Under the pieces are notes generated by a model that saw only the letters and a program-made list of their open reading frames with translations, did not search any database and had not been told where the DNA came from. This document shows positions 18,583-26,470 of a stretch of 64,000 nt of DNA, one piece after another. The stretch's first letter is position 1, and every line of letters starts with the position of its first letter. The stretch comes from Jeotgalibacillus salarius (GTDB lineage: Bacteria; Bacillota; Bacilli; Bacillales; Jeotgalibacillaceae), in assembly GCF_004405125.1 (NCBI RefSeq), contig NZ_SORX01000002.1:62001-126000 (forward strand), in the 5' to 3' direction. The position numbers and the translations under genes were made by a program.

Positions 18583-19029
18583 ATGACTTATCAATATAGA
18601 TTTGAACGCGTGCTGACTGTTAGAGAAAGGGAGCAGAAAGAAGCAGAAGATCGCTATAAAACCTCTGTGGATTCTTTTGAAAAAATGGCACAAAAGCTTT
18701 ATGAGCTGTTAAAGAAGAAAGAACTGATGGAAGGGTCACAAGCAGATCAGATCAAAACGGGCATCCCGGTACAATCACTCAGACATGGTCAGCAGTTTTT
18801 AACAAATATTGAAAAAAGCATCTCTTATCAGCAAAAACTGGTGATGGACGCCAGAACTAATATGCAGCGTCACGAACACCGGCTTATGGAAAGAAATATT
18901 GAAGTCAGAAAATATGAAAAGATCAGGGAACACGATAAAAAGCGGTTTCTTGCAGAGCAGGAACAGGCTGACAGAGATCAGATGAATGAATTGTCTATCG
19001 CACAGTTTATCAACCGCAGAAAAAGGTGA
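18583..19029 (+). CDS. fliJ: Flagellar export chaperone FliJ
   Basis: FliJ is a 148-residue all-helical coiled-coil protein, rich in Glu, Lys, Gln and Arg. It resembles the gamma stalk of F-type ATPases and inserts into the FliI ring. The start YQYRFERVLTVREREQKEAE is typical of Gram-positive FliJ. It lies 3 bp after fliI with SD GAGGGG. Confidence 0.93.
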   Translation: MTYQYRFERVLTVREREQKEAEDRYKTSVDSFEKMAQKLYELLKKKELMEGSQADQIKTGIPVQSLRHGQQFLTNIEKSISYQQKLVMDARTNMQRHEHRLMERNIEVRKYEKIREHDKKRFLAEQEQADRDQMNELSIAQFINRRKR

Positions 19030-19034
19030 AAAAA

Positions 19035-19643
19035 ATGAAACAAAAACAGCAAAAACAGTCTATCCGGAGTGAAGCTGAAGAAGCTAAATCTCCAGGGAAA
19101 TTACAAGTTTTTTTTCTGCTGATTTTTGTGCCTTTTCTCTTTCTGATCTTTATAACGCTTATTGTGTTATCGATAATGGATTATAATATCGTCGATAAAG
19201 CAGAAGAAGCAGGAATCAACATTCCTTTCGTTGGTGAAGAAGAACAGCCGGAAAACACTCCTGTTAACCCAGAAGAACGTATTGTCAGTCTTCAGGCACA
19301 AATAGAAGAAAAAGATTCACTCATTAGCCGGCTGGAGCAGGAAATGGTTAGTCTGGAAGATGAAAACGATCTGTTAATCGAAGATCAGGAAAGACTGCAG
19401 GCGGAGATTGAGCAGCTTCAGAACGAACGTGAATCTGCTGGCAGAGAGTTCGCAGAGGTAGTAACAGTGTACGAGGATATGAAAGGGAAAGAAGCAGCAC
19501 CAATCATTATGAACCTGAACGATGAAGATGCGATACGGATTCTTGCCAACCTTTCAGCTGAAAATGTATCGGAAATCTTTTCAGCGATGCCTGCAGAAGA
19601 TGCTGCACGATATACAGAACTCATATCGAACCGTACACAATAA
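19035..19643 (+). CDS. ylxF: MotE/MgtE-N-like membrane protein YlxF
   Basis: This is a 202-residue protein with one transmembrane segment (residues ~22-47, VFFLLIFVPFLFLIFITLIVL), a long Glu-rich coiled coil (~75-140), and a C-terminal MgtE-N/MotE-like helical module (EDAIRILANLSAENVSEIFSAMPAEDAARY). It is thought to act around FliG and stator or export assembly, by analogy with MotE proteins; the Bacillus role is not settled. ATG 19035 with SD AGGTG is preferred over an overlapping GTG at 19026. Confidence 0.88.
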   Translation: MKQKQQKQSIRSEAEEAKSPGKLQVFFLLIFVPFLFLIFITLIVLSIMDYNIVDKAEEAGINIPFVGEEEQPENTPVNPEERIVSLQAQIEEKDSLISRLEQEMVSLEDENDLLIEDQERLQAEIEQLQNERESAGREFAEVVTVYEDMKGKEAAPIIMNLNDEDAIRILANLSAENVSEIFSAMPAEDAARYTELISNRTQ

Positions 19644-19667
19644 TACTTGAAGGGAGGTGAAAATGAA

Positions 19668-20909
19668 TTGGTAGGAAACGTAACATTACAGCCGGTGCAG
19701 GTTACTCAACAGCTTGGCAGTGTGAAAGAAAGCATGGAAAACACACAGAACAGCTTCAGCAGTCTACTGCTCGGAATGAGTGGAGAGACAGTGGACATTG
19801 ACGTTGAAAGCTTACCAGAATTGGAAGAACTTTTTGGAAGTCTGGTAAAGGCCTTGAATACAGAGGACTTACAAGCATTTTTAAAAGAGGTTAATGATCT
19901 GGATCCAACTTTGAAACAAATGTTTATGATGTTTGATGCAGAAGAAATGAAGGATATGACTGTCAATGAGTTGTTAATGTCAGCAGGTGTTAGTGAGGAA
20001 ACGGTCGGTGAATTAGAAAATATGATTGTTGAACTTCCAGCATTCAATGCAGAAGAGTTAGTTCCTGGTGAACAGGATGAAAATACTGAGGTTTTATCAA
20101 CAGTAATACACGCATTATTTCAGCAATTAGCTGTGAACGAAGGAACGGTAAAAACTGATGTTTCAGGTGACAAATCGCAGTTGGTTCATGACGACTTAGC
20201 AAAATTGGCTTTACTGACCAAAGGGCTTGCTTTAATAGACCCTAAAAAATCTGCCGGAACAGAAAAATCTCAATTGCAGCAAAACATGTCAGATGTGCTT
20301 GAAACGATAGAGAAATTATTCAAGTCAGCTGTGAGAGATTTAGAGGCACCTTTAAAACAAGAAGTTCTAAAACAAACATCAGTTATTCCAGAACCATTGA
20401 AAAGTGAAACAGGAATGCTGAATTTACAGACATTGCAGTTACAGTCCGGACCGGTTAAATGGTCATTAAACCCGCCTTTAAGACAATCGGATTCTGCACA
20501 ACAACTAATGCAGCAATTCCAAAACGTGATGCAAAAAGCGAATTTTGGAAAAGTAAATGGCACTGAAAAACTAATGATCCGACTTCAGCCGGAGCACCTG
20601 GGAACGTTGAAAATTGAACTGATGCAAAAAGACGGAATGATGACAGCGAGAATTATTGCTTCAACTGTCGTAGCGAAAGAAATGATTGATTCTCAACTGA
20701 ATCAGTTAAGACAGTCTTTTAGCGCTCAGAATCTGCAGGTTGAAAAAATTGAAATCATGCAGGCTCAGACAAGTGAAAACAGACTTGATAAAGACGGCGA
20801 AAAACATCAGGAAAACAATGAAAAGCGTGAAAAACAGCATGAACAGCAGGATCAGCCTGATGATGAACAAGTGTCATTCCATGACATATTCTTAAATATT
20901 GAGGTGTAA
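19668..20909 (+). CDS. fliK: Hook-length control protein FliK
   Basis: FliK measures the hook and triggers the FlhB substrate switch. It is about 413 residues. The N-terminal two thirds are variable and Gln/Glu/Leu-rich. The conserved C-terminal domain carries LMIRLQPEHLGTLKIELMQKDGMMTARI and a final helix SQLNQLRQSFSAQNLQVEKIEI, followed by a charged tail. I chose the TTG at 19668, 8 nt after SD GGAGGTG. A better-placed ATG at 19663 is in another frame and encodes only three residues before a stop. Confidence 0.93.
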   Translation: MVGNVTLQPVQVTQQLGSVKESMENTQNSFSSLLLGMSGETVDIDVESLPELEELFGSLVKALNTEDLQAFLKEVNDLDPTLKQMFMMFDAEEMKDMTVNELLMSAGVSEETVGELENMIVELPAFNAEELVPGEQDENTEVLSTVIHALFQQLAVNEGTVKTDVSGDKSQLVHDDLAKLALLTKGLALIDPKKSAGTEKSQLQQNMSDVLETIEKLFKSAVRDLEAPLKQEVLKQTSVIPEPLKSETGMLNLQTLQLQSGPVKWSLNPPLRQSDSAQQLMQQFQNVMQKANFGKVNGTEKLMIRLQPEHLGTLKIELMQKDGMMTARIIASTVVAKEMIDSQLNQLRQSFSAQNLQVEKIEIMQAQTSENRLDKDGEKHQENNEKREKQHEQQDQPDDEQVSFHDIFLNIEV

Positions 20910-20912
20910 TGA

Positions 20913-21542
20913 TTGAATCCAACGAGTATTAACGAAAATTTGTATCTCTCTTCTTTGGAAAAAAAGAAACTGGAACCAAAAGATCAAACAATGGGAAAAG
21001 ATCAGTTTCTAAAGCTGCTCATTGCCCAGCTGCAAAATCAGGACCCAACTAAGCCGATGGAAGATAAAGAGTTTATCTCTCAAATGGCAAATTTCTCAAG
21101 TCTTGAGCAAATGACGAATATGGCCTCTTCATTTGAAAAGTTCGCTTCAATGCAGGAACAAACAGCGTTAATTCAATATAACGAGTTTGTGGGCAAGAAT
21201 GTGAAATGGGATAAGATGGAAAGCGTTGATGGAGAAGAAGTACCTGTAAACGGCAGGGGTCAAGTTGAGACTGTTAAATTCAAGGGTGGTTCAGTTGAGT
21301 TCACACTTTCAGATGGTACGACACTTACGCCTGGCAATATCTCAGAATTGAACAATGGGGAAGCACAAAACACACTGCAGCAGGCGAGTATGCTGATAGG
21401 CAAGAAAGTCAGCTGGATGGAAGATGACAAAGAGCTTGAGAGCACAGTTGTTTCTGTAACGAGAAAAGATGGCGCGATCTGGCTGCATACGGAAAATGAA
21501 CAGCGTGTGAGTGCGGAAGAGCTGATAAAAATCGCACAGTAA
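20913..21542 (+). CDS. flgD: Hook assembly scaffold FlgD
   Basis: FlgD caps the growing hook. It is 209 residues with a TTG start at 20913, 6 nt after SD GAGGTG; the neighbouring ATG at 20909 is out of frame. The N-terminal hallmark is GKDQFLKLLIAQLQNQDPTKPMEDKEFISQMANFSSLEQM. A beta-rich C-terminal region follows that corresponds to the Bacillus-type, shorter FlgD (formerly YlxG). It precedes flgE as expected. Confidence 0.95.
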   Translation: MNPTSINENLYLSSLEKKKLEPKDQTMGKDQFLKLLIAQLQNQDPTKPMEDKEFISQMANFSSLEQMTNMASSFEKFASMQEQTALIQYNEFVGKNVKWDKMESVDGEEVPVNGRGQVETVKFKGGSVEFTLSDGTTLTPGNISELNNGEAQNTLQQASMLIGKKVSWMEDDKELESTVVSVTRKDGAIWLHTENEQRVSAEELIKIAQ

Positions 21543-21555
21543 AGGAATTGAAAAA

Positions 21556-21918
21556 ATGGAGCAGATCCGATTTAACCCGATCCACACACCACCGGCAGCT
21601 CCTGTAAAAAAACAGGTCAAACAGTCCGGATTTGCTGACAAGCTTCAGCAGGTAATAGGGGAAGAGCTGAAATTCAGCAGACATGCGAATGAAAGACTGT
21701 CATCCCGTAATATTCAGATCTCACAGGATCAATGGCAAAGAGTAACAGATAAAATTAATGAAGCTGACAGTAAAGGTGTAAAAGACTCACTAGTACTGCT
21801 TGAACAGGCCGCACTGATTGTCAGTGTGAAAAATCGAACTGTCATAACCGCAATGGATAAAAAAGACCTACAAGACCAAATTTTCACGGACATTGATGGC
21901 ACAATTATTTTAGAATAG
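21556..21918 (+). CDS. Conserved flagellar operon protein (TIGR02530 type)
   Basis: This 120-residue soluble protein is found between flgD and flgE in many Firmicutes. I recognise it as the flagellar operon family TIGR02530. The core is LKFSRHANERLSSRNIQIS...RVTDKINEADSKGVKDSLVLL, followed by a beta segment with KNRTVITAMDKKDLQDQIFTDIDGTIIL. No signal peptide or membrane helix is visible. Position suggests a hook-assembly accessory factor, but no function is established that I know of. Confidence 0.85.
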   Translation: MEQIRFNPIHTPPAAPVKKQVKQSGFADKLQQVIGEELKFSRHANERLSSRNIQISQDQWQRVTDKINEADSKGVKDSLVLLEQAALIVSVKNRTVITAMDKKDLQDQIFTDIDGTIILE

Positions 21919-21941
21919 GTGGACCTTAGATAAAGGAGCCT

Positions 21942-21992
21942 ATGAGCTGGCCGACTGACAGAAGCCGCTCACGAAAGGGGAAAACAACATGA
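21942..21992 (+). CDS. Possible 16-residue upstream ORF coupled to flgE
   Basis: An ATG at 21942, 3 nt after AAAGGAG, opens a 16-codon frame (MSWPTDRSRSRKGKTT). Its stop overlaps the flgE start as ATGA (21989-21992). The peptide is basic and hydrophilic. The SD spacing is short, and flgE has its own AAAGGGG SD inside this frame, so it may be chance. It is the only content of the 70-bp flgE leader besides the SD. Confidence 0.35.
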   Translation: MSWPTDRSRSRKGKTT

Positions 21993-23185
21993 TTCGTTCA
22001 ATGTATTCAGGTATCGCAGGACTTAAAAACTTCCAGACTAAATTAGATGTAATTGGTAACAACATCGCAAACGTTAACACATTCGGTTTTAAAAAGGGCC
22101 GTGTAACATTCCAGGAAGCGATGAACCAGACGATTTCTGGCGCATCCGCTGCACAGGACGGCCGCGGAGGTAAAAACCCGCTGCAAGTTGGACTGGGATC
22201 TGTAACAGCAACAATTGACAGCGTTCAAACTCAGGCATCACTTCAGACAACGGGACGTTCATTAGACTTAGCAATTAATGGCGATGGATTCTTCGTTGTA
22301 CAAGGTCCTGGTGGAGAAAACCTCTATACACGAGGCGGGAACTTCTACCTTGACCAGGCAGGTACGCTCGTAAATGGTGATGGGTACAGAGTTCAGCAGT
22401 TTGATAACGGTGTGATGGAAGACATTACGATTAATTCAAGTGGCGTGTTGCCTGCACAAACTTCTACTGAGATGGCATTGAGTGGGAACCTTTCAAATTC
22501 AGTTTCTGATCCGAACTATTCTGTTTCCCAGCAAATGAAAATTGTTGATGACAATGGTCAAGAACATACATTTGAAATGAGAATGTCGCCTAACGGTGCG
22601 ACTGACGATTGGAATCTTGAAGTAATCAATAACTCAATTGATCCAGTTGATTCTGTCACAATGAATATTACATTCAATGCTGATGGAGAAGCTGAGCTTA
22701 CAGGTGGAGGACCGATTGATATTGGTGATGGTGGAACATTTGACCTCAATGATCTTGATATAGACGTTGAAGATCTAACTAACCTGCCTGGTGAAGTAAG
22801 TGTCCAAGCTAGAGCCAACGGAAATCTTGACGGTACAATCGAAAGCTTCTCAGTCTCTCAAGGTGGAATAGTGAATGCAGTATACTCTAACGGTCTCGTT
22901 GAACCAATGGCATCTCTAAGTCTTGCAAGCTTTAATAATCCTGCTGGTCTTGTAAAAGCCGGAAACAATCTCTTCCAGGAATCAGTTAACTCTGGAGTTG
23001 CAAATGTAGGTGATGTTGAAACAATCGGCGGTTCAATCTCTGCAGGTTCACTGGAAATGTCCAACGTTGACCTTTCAGAGGAATTCACTGAGATGATCAC
23101 AGCTCAGCGTGGATTCCAGGCAAATACACGTATTATTACAACATCTGACCAAATTTTAGAAGAGTTAGTTAATCTGAAGCGATAA
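21989..23185 (+). CDS. flgE: Flagellar hook protein FlgE
   Basis: FlgE is the hook subunit. It is 398 residues, longer than the ~264-residue B. subtilis protein and closer to the full-size FlgE of other bacteria. The N-terminus (MIRSMYSGIAGLKNFQTKLDVIGNNIANVNTFGFKK) and C-terminus (FTEMITAQRGFQANTRIITTSDQILEELVNLKR) form the axial core. The middle has flagellar-basal-body strands plus an extra acidic domain (~residues 170-290) with DIGDGG and DLNDLDIDVEDL stretches. SD AAAGGGG precedes the ATG. Confidence 0.95.
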   Translation: MIRSMYSGIAGLKNFQTKLDVIGNNIANVNTFGFKKGRVTFQEAMNQTISGASAAQDGRGGKNPLQVGLGSVTATIDSVQTQASLQTTGRSLDLAINGDGFFVVQGPGGENLYTRGGNFYLDQAGTLVNGDGYRVQQFDNGVMEDITINSSGVLPAQTSTEMALSGNLSNSVSDPNYSVSQQMKIVDDNGQEHTFEMRMSPNGATDDWNLEVINNSIDPVDSVTMNITFNADGEAELTGGGPIDIGDGGTFDLNDLDIDVEDLTNLPGEVSVQARANGNLDGTIESFSVSQGGIVNAVYSNGLVEPMASLSLASFNNPAGLVKAGNNLFQESVNSGVANVGDVETIGGSISAGSLEMSNVDLSEEFTEMITAQRGFQANTRIITTSDQILEELVNLKR

Positions 23186-23191
23186 TCCGGT

Positions 23192-23236
23192 GAGGGGGTG
23201 ACGGCGTCTTCAGCTATGATGAAGACGCCGGCTTTT
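23192..23236 (+). promoter_or_regulatory. Hairpin-spaced ribosome binding site of swrD
   Basis: The SD GAGGGGGTG (23192-23200) is 36 nt from the swrD ATG (23237). Between them is a perfect 11-bp stem, CGGCGTCTTCA (23202-23212) with TGAAGACGCCG (23220-23230), and a 7-nt loop. With the stem folded, the SD-to-ATG distance is about 7 nt, which is ideal. The stem followed by GCTTTT could alternatively be a weak terminator. Confidence 0.55.
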
Positions 23237-23461
23237 ATGATCCATGTTAAAAGACTGAATAATAAAGATTTTATGATTAATGCCATTTATATCGAAGCAG
23301 TAGAAGCTTTTCCGGACACCACGATTACGCTGACAAACGGTAAAAAATATGTCGTGAAAGATTCAATGAGCGATATTAAGGTGAAAATTACAGATTTTTA
23401 CCGGACAATCCATGTGTTGAATATGACACATTTGAAAGAAGATGTTGCAGATGAAGAATAA
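23237..23461 (+). CDS. swrD: Swarming motility protein SwrD (FlbD family)
   Basis: This is a small (74 residues) FlbD-family protein; in B. subtilis SwrD (YlzI) raises flagellar motor power. The start at 23237 is fixed by similarity: MIHVKRLNNKDFMINAIYIEAVEAFPDTTITL corresponds to the family N-terminus. Upstream in-frame GTG/ATG codons (23198, 23216, 23219) would add residues that lie in the hairpin and have no family match. The C-terminus overlaps the start of fliL by 11 bp. Confidence 0.88.
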   Translation: MIHVKRLNNKDFMINAIYIEAVEAFPDTTITLTNGKKYVVKDSMSDIKVKITDFYRTIHVLNMTHLKEDVADEE

Positions 23462-23885
23462 GCTTGTATTAACGATGCTCATTATTCTCGTTTCAATTAC
23501 GCTTGTTGGTGTGATCGTCCTTGTAGTGACGAATCAGCTGGCAAAAGACGGAGAAGAAGAGGAAGAAGTCAGACTGTCTGCTGCAGAGATCGTAGAGGCA
23601 ACTGTAGAGGTTCCTGAAGTTACGACAAATATTGGCAGTAATAATTTTGCCAGAGTGTCTATGTCGATTCAGACAGACAGCAAGGAAGCAGCTGAAGAAT
23701 TAACACAGCTGGAGTTCCAGGTGAAAGATATTTTAATCGATGAACTGCTCGAGATGACTCGATCAGATCTTGAAGGCAGCGCAGGAAAAAATGCTTTTGA
23801 AGAAATAGTGAAAAACCGGGTGAATGAGCTTCTTCAGGAAGGTGAAGTCATTCAGGTTTATACGACATCTATTGTCGTTCAATAA
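23451..23885 (+). CDS. fliL: Flagellar basal body protein FliL
   Basis: FliL is a stator-associated single-pass membrane protein (144 residues). The N-terminal segment KLVLTMLIILVSITLVGVIVLVV is the transmembrane helix, followed by a periplasmic-side domain with the family C-terminus IVKNRVNELLQEGEVIQVYTTSIVVQ. Start ATG at 23451 by family length; ATG 23442 is an alternative. The SD is weak (AGAAG), and the start lies inside swrD, so translation is probably coupled. Confidence 0.92.
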   Translation: MKNKLVLTMLIILVSITLVGVIVLVVTNQLAKDGEEEEEVRLSAAEIVEATVEVPEVTTNIGSNNFARVSMSIQTDSKEAAEELTQLEFQVKDILIDELLEMTRSDLEGSAGKNAFEEIVKNRVNELLQEGEVIQVYTTSIVVQ

Positions 23886-23917
23886 TGAAAGATGCAGATG
23901 GACGGAGGTGAATTAGC

Positions 23918-24916
23918 GTGGCTGGAGATATTCTCTCGCAAAATGAAATTGATGCATTACTGTCAGCCATCTCTACAGGTGAGATGTCAGCGGAAGAGAT
24001 CAAAAAAGAAGAGCAGGAAAAAAAGGTTAAAGTTTATGACTTTAAACGGGCACTAAGGTTTTCAAAAGATCAAATCAGAAGTATATCAAGAATTCACGAA
24101 AACTTTGCCAGGCTGCTCACGACATTTTTCTCTGCCCAGCTCCGGACATATGTTCAAATAAATGTAGCATCTGTTGATCAGATTCCATATGAGGAATTTA
24201 TACGGTCGGTGCCCAAAATGACAATTCTTAACGTCTATGAAGTGCCGCCGCTTGATGGGAAAATACTGATGGAAATTAATCCGAACATCGCCTATGCCAT
24301 GATGGACAGGGTGCTAGGCGGTCATGGTTCAAGTGTCAGCAAAATTGATAACCTGACAGAAATTGAAACGAAGATTATGTCTACATTATTTGAAAGAGCT
24401 TTTGATAATTTACGGGAAGCGTGGGGAAATGTAGCGGACATTGATCCGATATTAACTGACTTTGAAGTTAATCCTCAATTCCTGCAGGTCATTTCTCCAA
24501 ACGAAACCGTCGTCGTGATCTCACTGAATACTGCAGTGGGAGAATCGACAGGAATGATGAATATTTGTATTCCACACGTTGTACTGGAGCCAATTATGCC
24601 TAATTTATCAATTAAGCATTGGATGCAGTCGCAGAAAAAAGAATTAAAACCTGAAGAACAGCTTCAGCTTGAAAAACGTGTTAAAAAAGCTGATCTATCA
24701 ATTTCAGCTGAACTTGGTTCGTCTATGCTGGCAATTGAGGAATTTTTAATGCTTGAAGTAGGTGACGTGCTCGAATTAAGTCATCGATATGATGAACCTG
24801 TGGTCTTGAAAATAGGTGATATTCCAAAATTCATTGCACAGCCTGGGCAAATAGGTAAAAAAATTGGTGTCCAAATTATTGAAGAAGTGAAAGGAGGAGA
24901 GGACGATGATGAGTGA
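23918..24916 (+). CDS. fliM: Flagellar motor switch protein FliM
   Basis: FliM is the C-ring protein that binds phosphorylated CheY. It is 332 residues with a GTG start at 23918 and a strong SD GGAGGTG. The CheY-P-binding peptide is at the N-terminus (ILSQNEIDALLSAI). The middle CheC-like domain contains LMEINPNIAYAMMDRVLGG, and the C-terminal SpoA domain contains LEVGDVLELSHRYDEPVVLKIG. It overlaps fliY by 11 bp. Confidence 0.97.
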   Translation: MAGDILSQNEIDALLSAISTGEMSAEEIKKEEQEKKVKVYDFKRALRFSKDQIRSISRIHENFARLLTTFFSAQLRTYVQINVASVDQIPYEEFIRSVPKMTILNVYEVPPLDGKILMEINPNIAYAMMDRVLGGHGSSVSKIDNLTEIETKIMSTLFERAFDNLREAWGNVADIDPILTDFEVNPQFLQVISPNETVVVISLNTAVGESTGMMNICIPHVVLEPIMPNLSIKHWMQSQKKELKPEEQLQLEKRVKKADLSISAELGSSMLAIEEFLMLEVGDVLELSHRYDEPVVLKIGDIPKFIAQPGQIGKKIGVQIIEEVKGGEDDDE

Positions 24917-26087
24917 TGACATGCTCTCCCAAGATGAAATTGATGCGTTGTTAAAAGGCACAGCAGATGATGAGCCGGAAGAAAATAACGATGAACCGTC
25001 CGAACAGCTTGATGAGGTGGCGATCGATGCGTTAGGAGAGATTGGAAATATTTCTTTCGGCAGTTCTGCAACTGCGCTTTCAACGCTTCTTAACCAGAAG
25101 GTTGAGATAACAACACCAACAGTAACTGTAGTAAAAACAATAGATATTCCGAATTCATTTCCTCATCCTTCAGTTGCAATCAATGTGCATTACACAGAAG
25201 GATTAAAAGGTAACAACCTGTTAGTCATTAAACAGGAAGATGCTGCGATTATTGCTGATTTAATGCTTGGTGGAGATGGAACTGATCCTTCTGACGACCT
25301 GGGAGAAATTCAGTTAAGCGCAGTACAGGAAGCCATGAACCAGATGATGGGCTCTGCTTCAACTTCTATGTCCACCATCTTTGGCGTAAAGGTTGACATA
25401 TCACCGCCAACAATTGATTTGATGGATCTGGAGAATCAGGCTGGTATGGGTAATTTACCTGAGGAAGATCATGTCATACAAAGTTCGTTTAATTTAAAAA
25501 TTGGTTCACTTATTGATTCGAACATTATGCAGCTGATCCCATTGGAATTCGGGAAATCACTTGTAGAACAATTAATGGGTGGCGGACAGGCTGAAGCTGT
25601 GAATGAAGCAGCTGCTTCCGCGCCAGTGGCTGAAAGGCCGGCACCAGTAGAAGAAAGCAGGGTTGCAGATACGTACACTGAACAGGATGAAAGAGTAAAC
25701 CATTCATCAAGAATGCCTGAAGAGACTGACATCCAGTTGAACAGAGATCGCGCACCTTCTAAAAGCGTTGATGTTCAGCCTGCACAGTTTTCTCAATTCG
25801 ATACGCCAGGGCTTAGTGCAGGGGAATCGAGAAACCTCAACCTGCTTCTTGATATTCCGCTGCAGGTTACAGTGGAACTTGGACGTACAAAAAGGTCGGT
25901 TCAGGAAATTCTGGAGCTGACATCAGGTTCAATTATTGAGCTGGATAAGCTTGCTGGTGAACCGGTGGATATTCTGGTTAATAATAGATTAATTGCTAAA
26001 GGTGAAGTTGTAGTGATTGAAGAAAACTTTGGTGTAAGGCTTACCGATATTGTCAGTAAGTCAGACCGCTTAAATAAATTACGCTAA
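24906..26087 (+). CDS. fliY: Flagellar switch phosphatase FliY
   Basis: FliY is the Gram-positive switch protein that dephosphorylates CheY-P and replaces FliN. It is 393 residues with SD GGAGG. Domain order: N-terminal CheY-P-binding peptide (MLSQDEIDALLKG); CheC-like phosphatase domain with two active-site helices, EIGNISFGSSATAL and AVQEAMNQMMGSAS (E-x2-N pattern); a Glu/Pro/Arg-rich linker (~225-295); C-terminal FliN/SpoA domain (LLDIPLQVTVELGRTKRSVQEILEL). Confidence 0.96.
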   Translation: MMSDDMLSQDEIDALLKGTADDEPEENNDEPSEQLDEVAIDALGEIGNISFGSSATALSTLLNQKVEITTPTVTVVKTIDIPNSFPHPSVAINVHYTEGLKGNNLLVIKQEDAAIIADLMLGGDGTDPSDDLGEIQLSAVQEAMNQMMGSASTSMSTIFGVKVDISPPTIDLMDLENQAGMGNLPEEDHVIQSSFNLKIGSLIDSNIMQLIPLEFGKSLVEQLMGGGQAEAVNEAAASAPVAERPAPVEESRVADTYTEQDERVNHSSRMPEETDIQLNRDRAPSKSVDVQPAQFSQFDTPGLSAGESRNLNLLLDIPLQVTVELGRTKRSVQEILELTSGSIIELDKLAGEPVDILVNNRLIAKGEVVVIEENFGVRLTDIVSKSDRLNKLR

Positions 26088-26107
26088 TATAGCTGGGGGT
26101 TAATAAC

Positions 26108-26470
26108 ATGGCGAAGAAAATATTGATTGTAGACGATGCTGCTTTTATGCGCATGATGATTAAAGATATCTTAACTAAGAACGGATTTGAAGTGGTGGGT
26201 GAAGCTGCTGACGGTGCTCAGGCAGTTGAAAAGTACAAAGAGACATCTCCTGACCTTGTAACAATGGATATTACAATGCCTGAGATGGACGGCATAACGG
26301 CATTAAAAGAAATTAAAAAAATTGATGGCTCTGCGAAAATTATTATGTGTTCTGCAATGGGACAGCAGGCAATGGTTATTGATGCTATACAGGCAGGGGC
26401 TAAAGATTTTATTGTAAAACCATTCCAGGCTGACCGTGTGATTGAGGCAATTTCTAAAGCGATAGGTTGA
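26108..26470 (+). CDS. cheY: Chemotaxis response regulator CheY
   Basis: CheY is a single receiver domain of 120 residues. The phospho-acceptor is D54 (TMDITMPEMDG), with acidic pocket D9 and D10 and the conserved Lys in FIVKPF. In Bacillus, CheY-P promotes counter-clockwise rotation and smooth swimming. It sits between fliY (its phosphatase) and fliO, and its TGA overlaps the fliO ATG. Confidence 0.98.
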   Translation: MAKKILIVDDAAFMRMMIKDILTKNGFEVVGEAADGAQAVEKYKETSPDLVTMDITMPEMDGITALKEIKKIDGSAKIIMCSAMGQQAMVIDAIQAGAKDFIVKPFQADRVIEAISKAIG

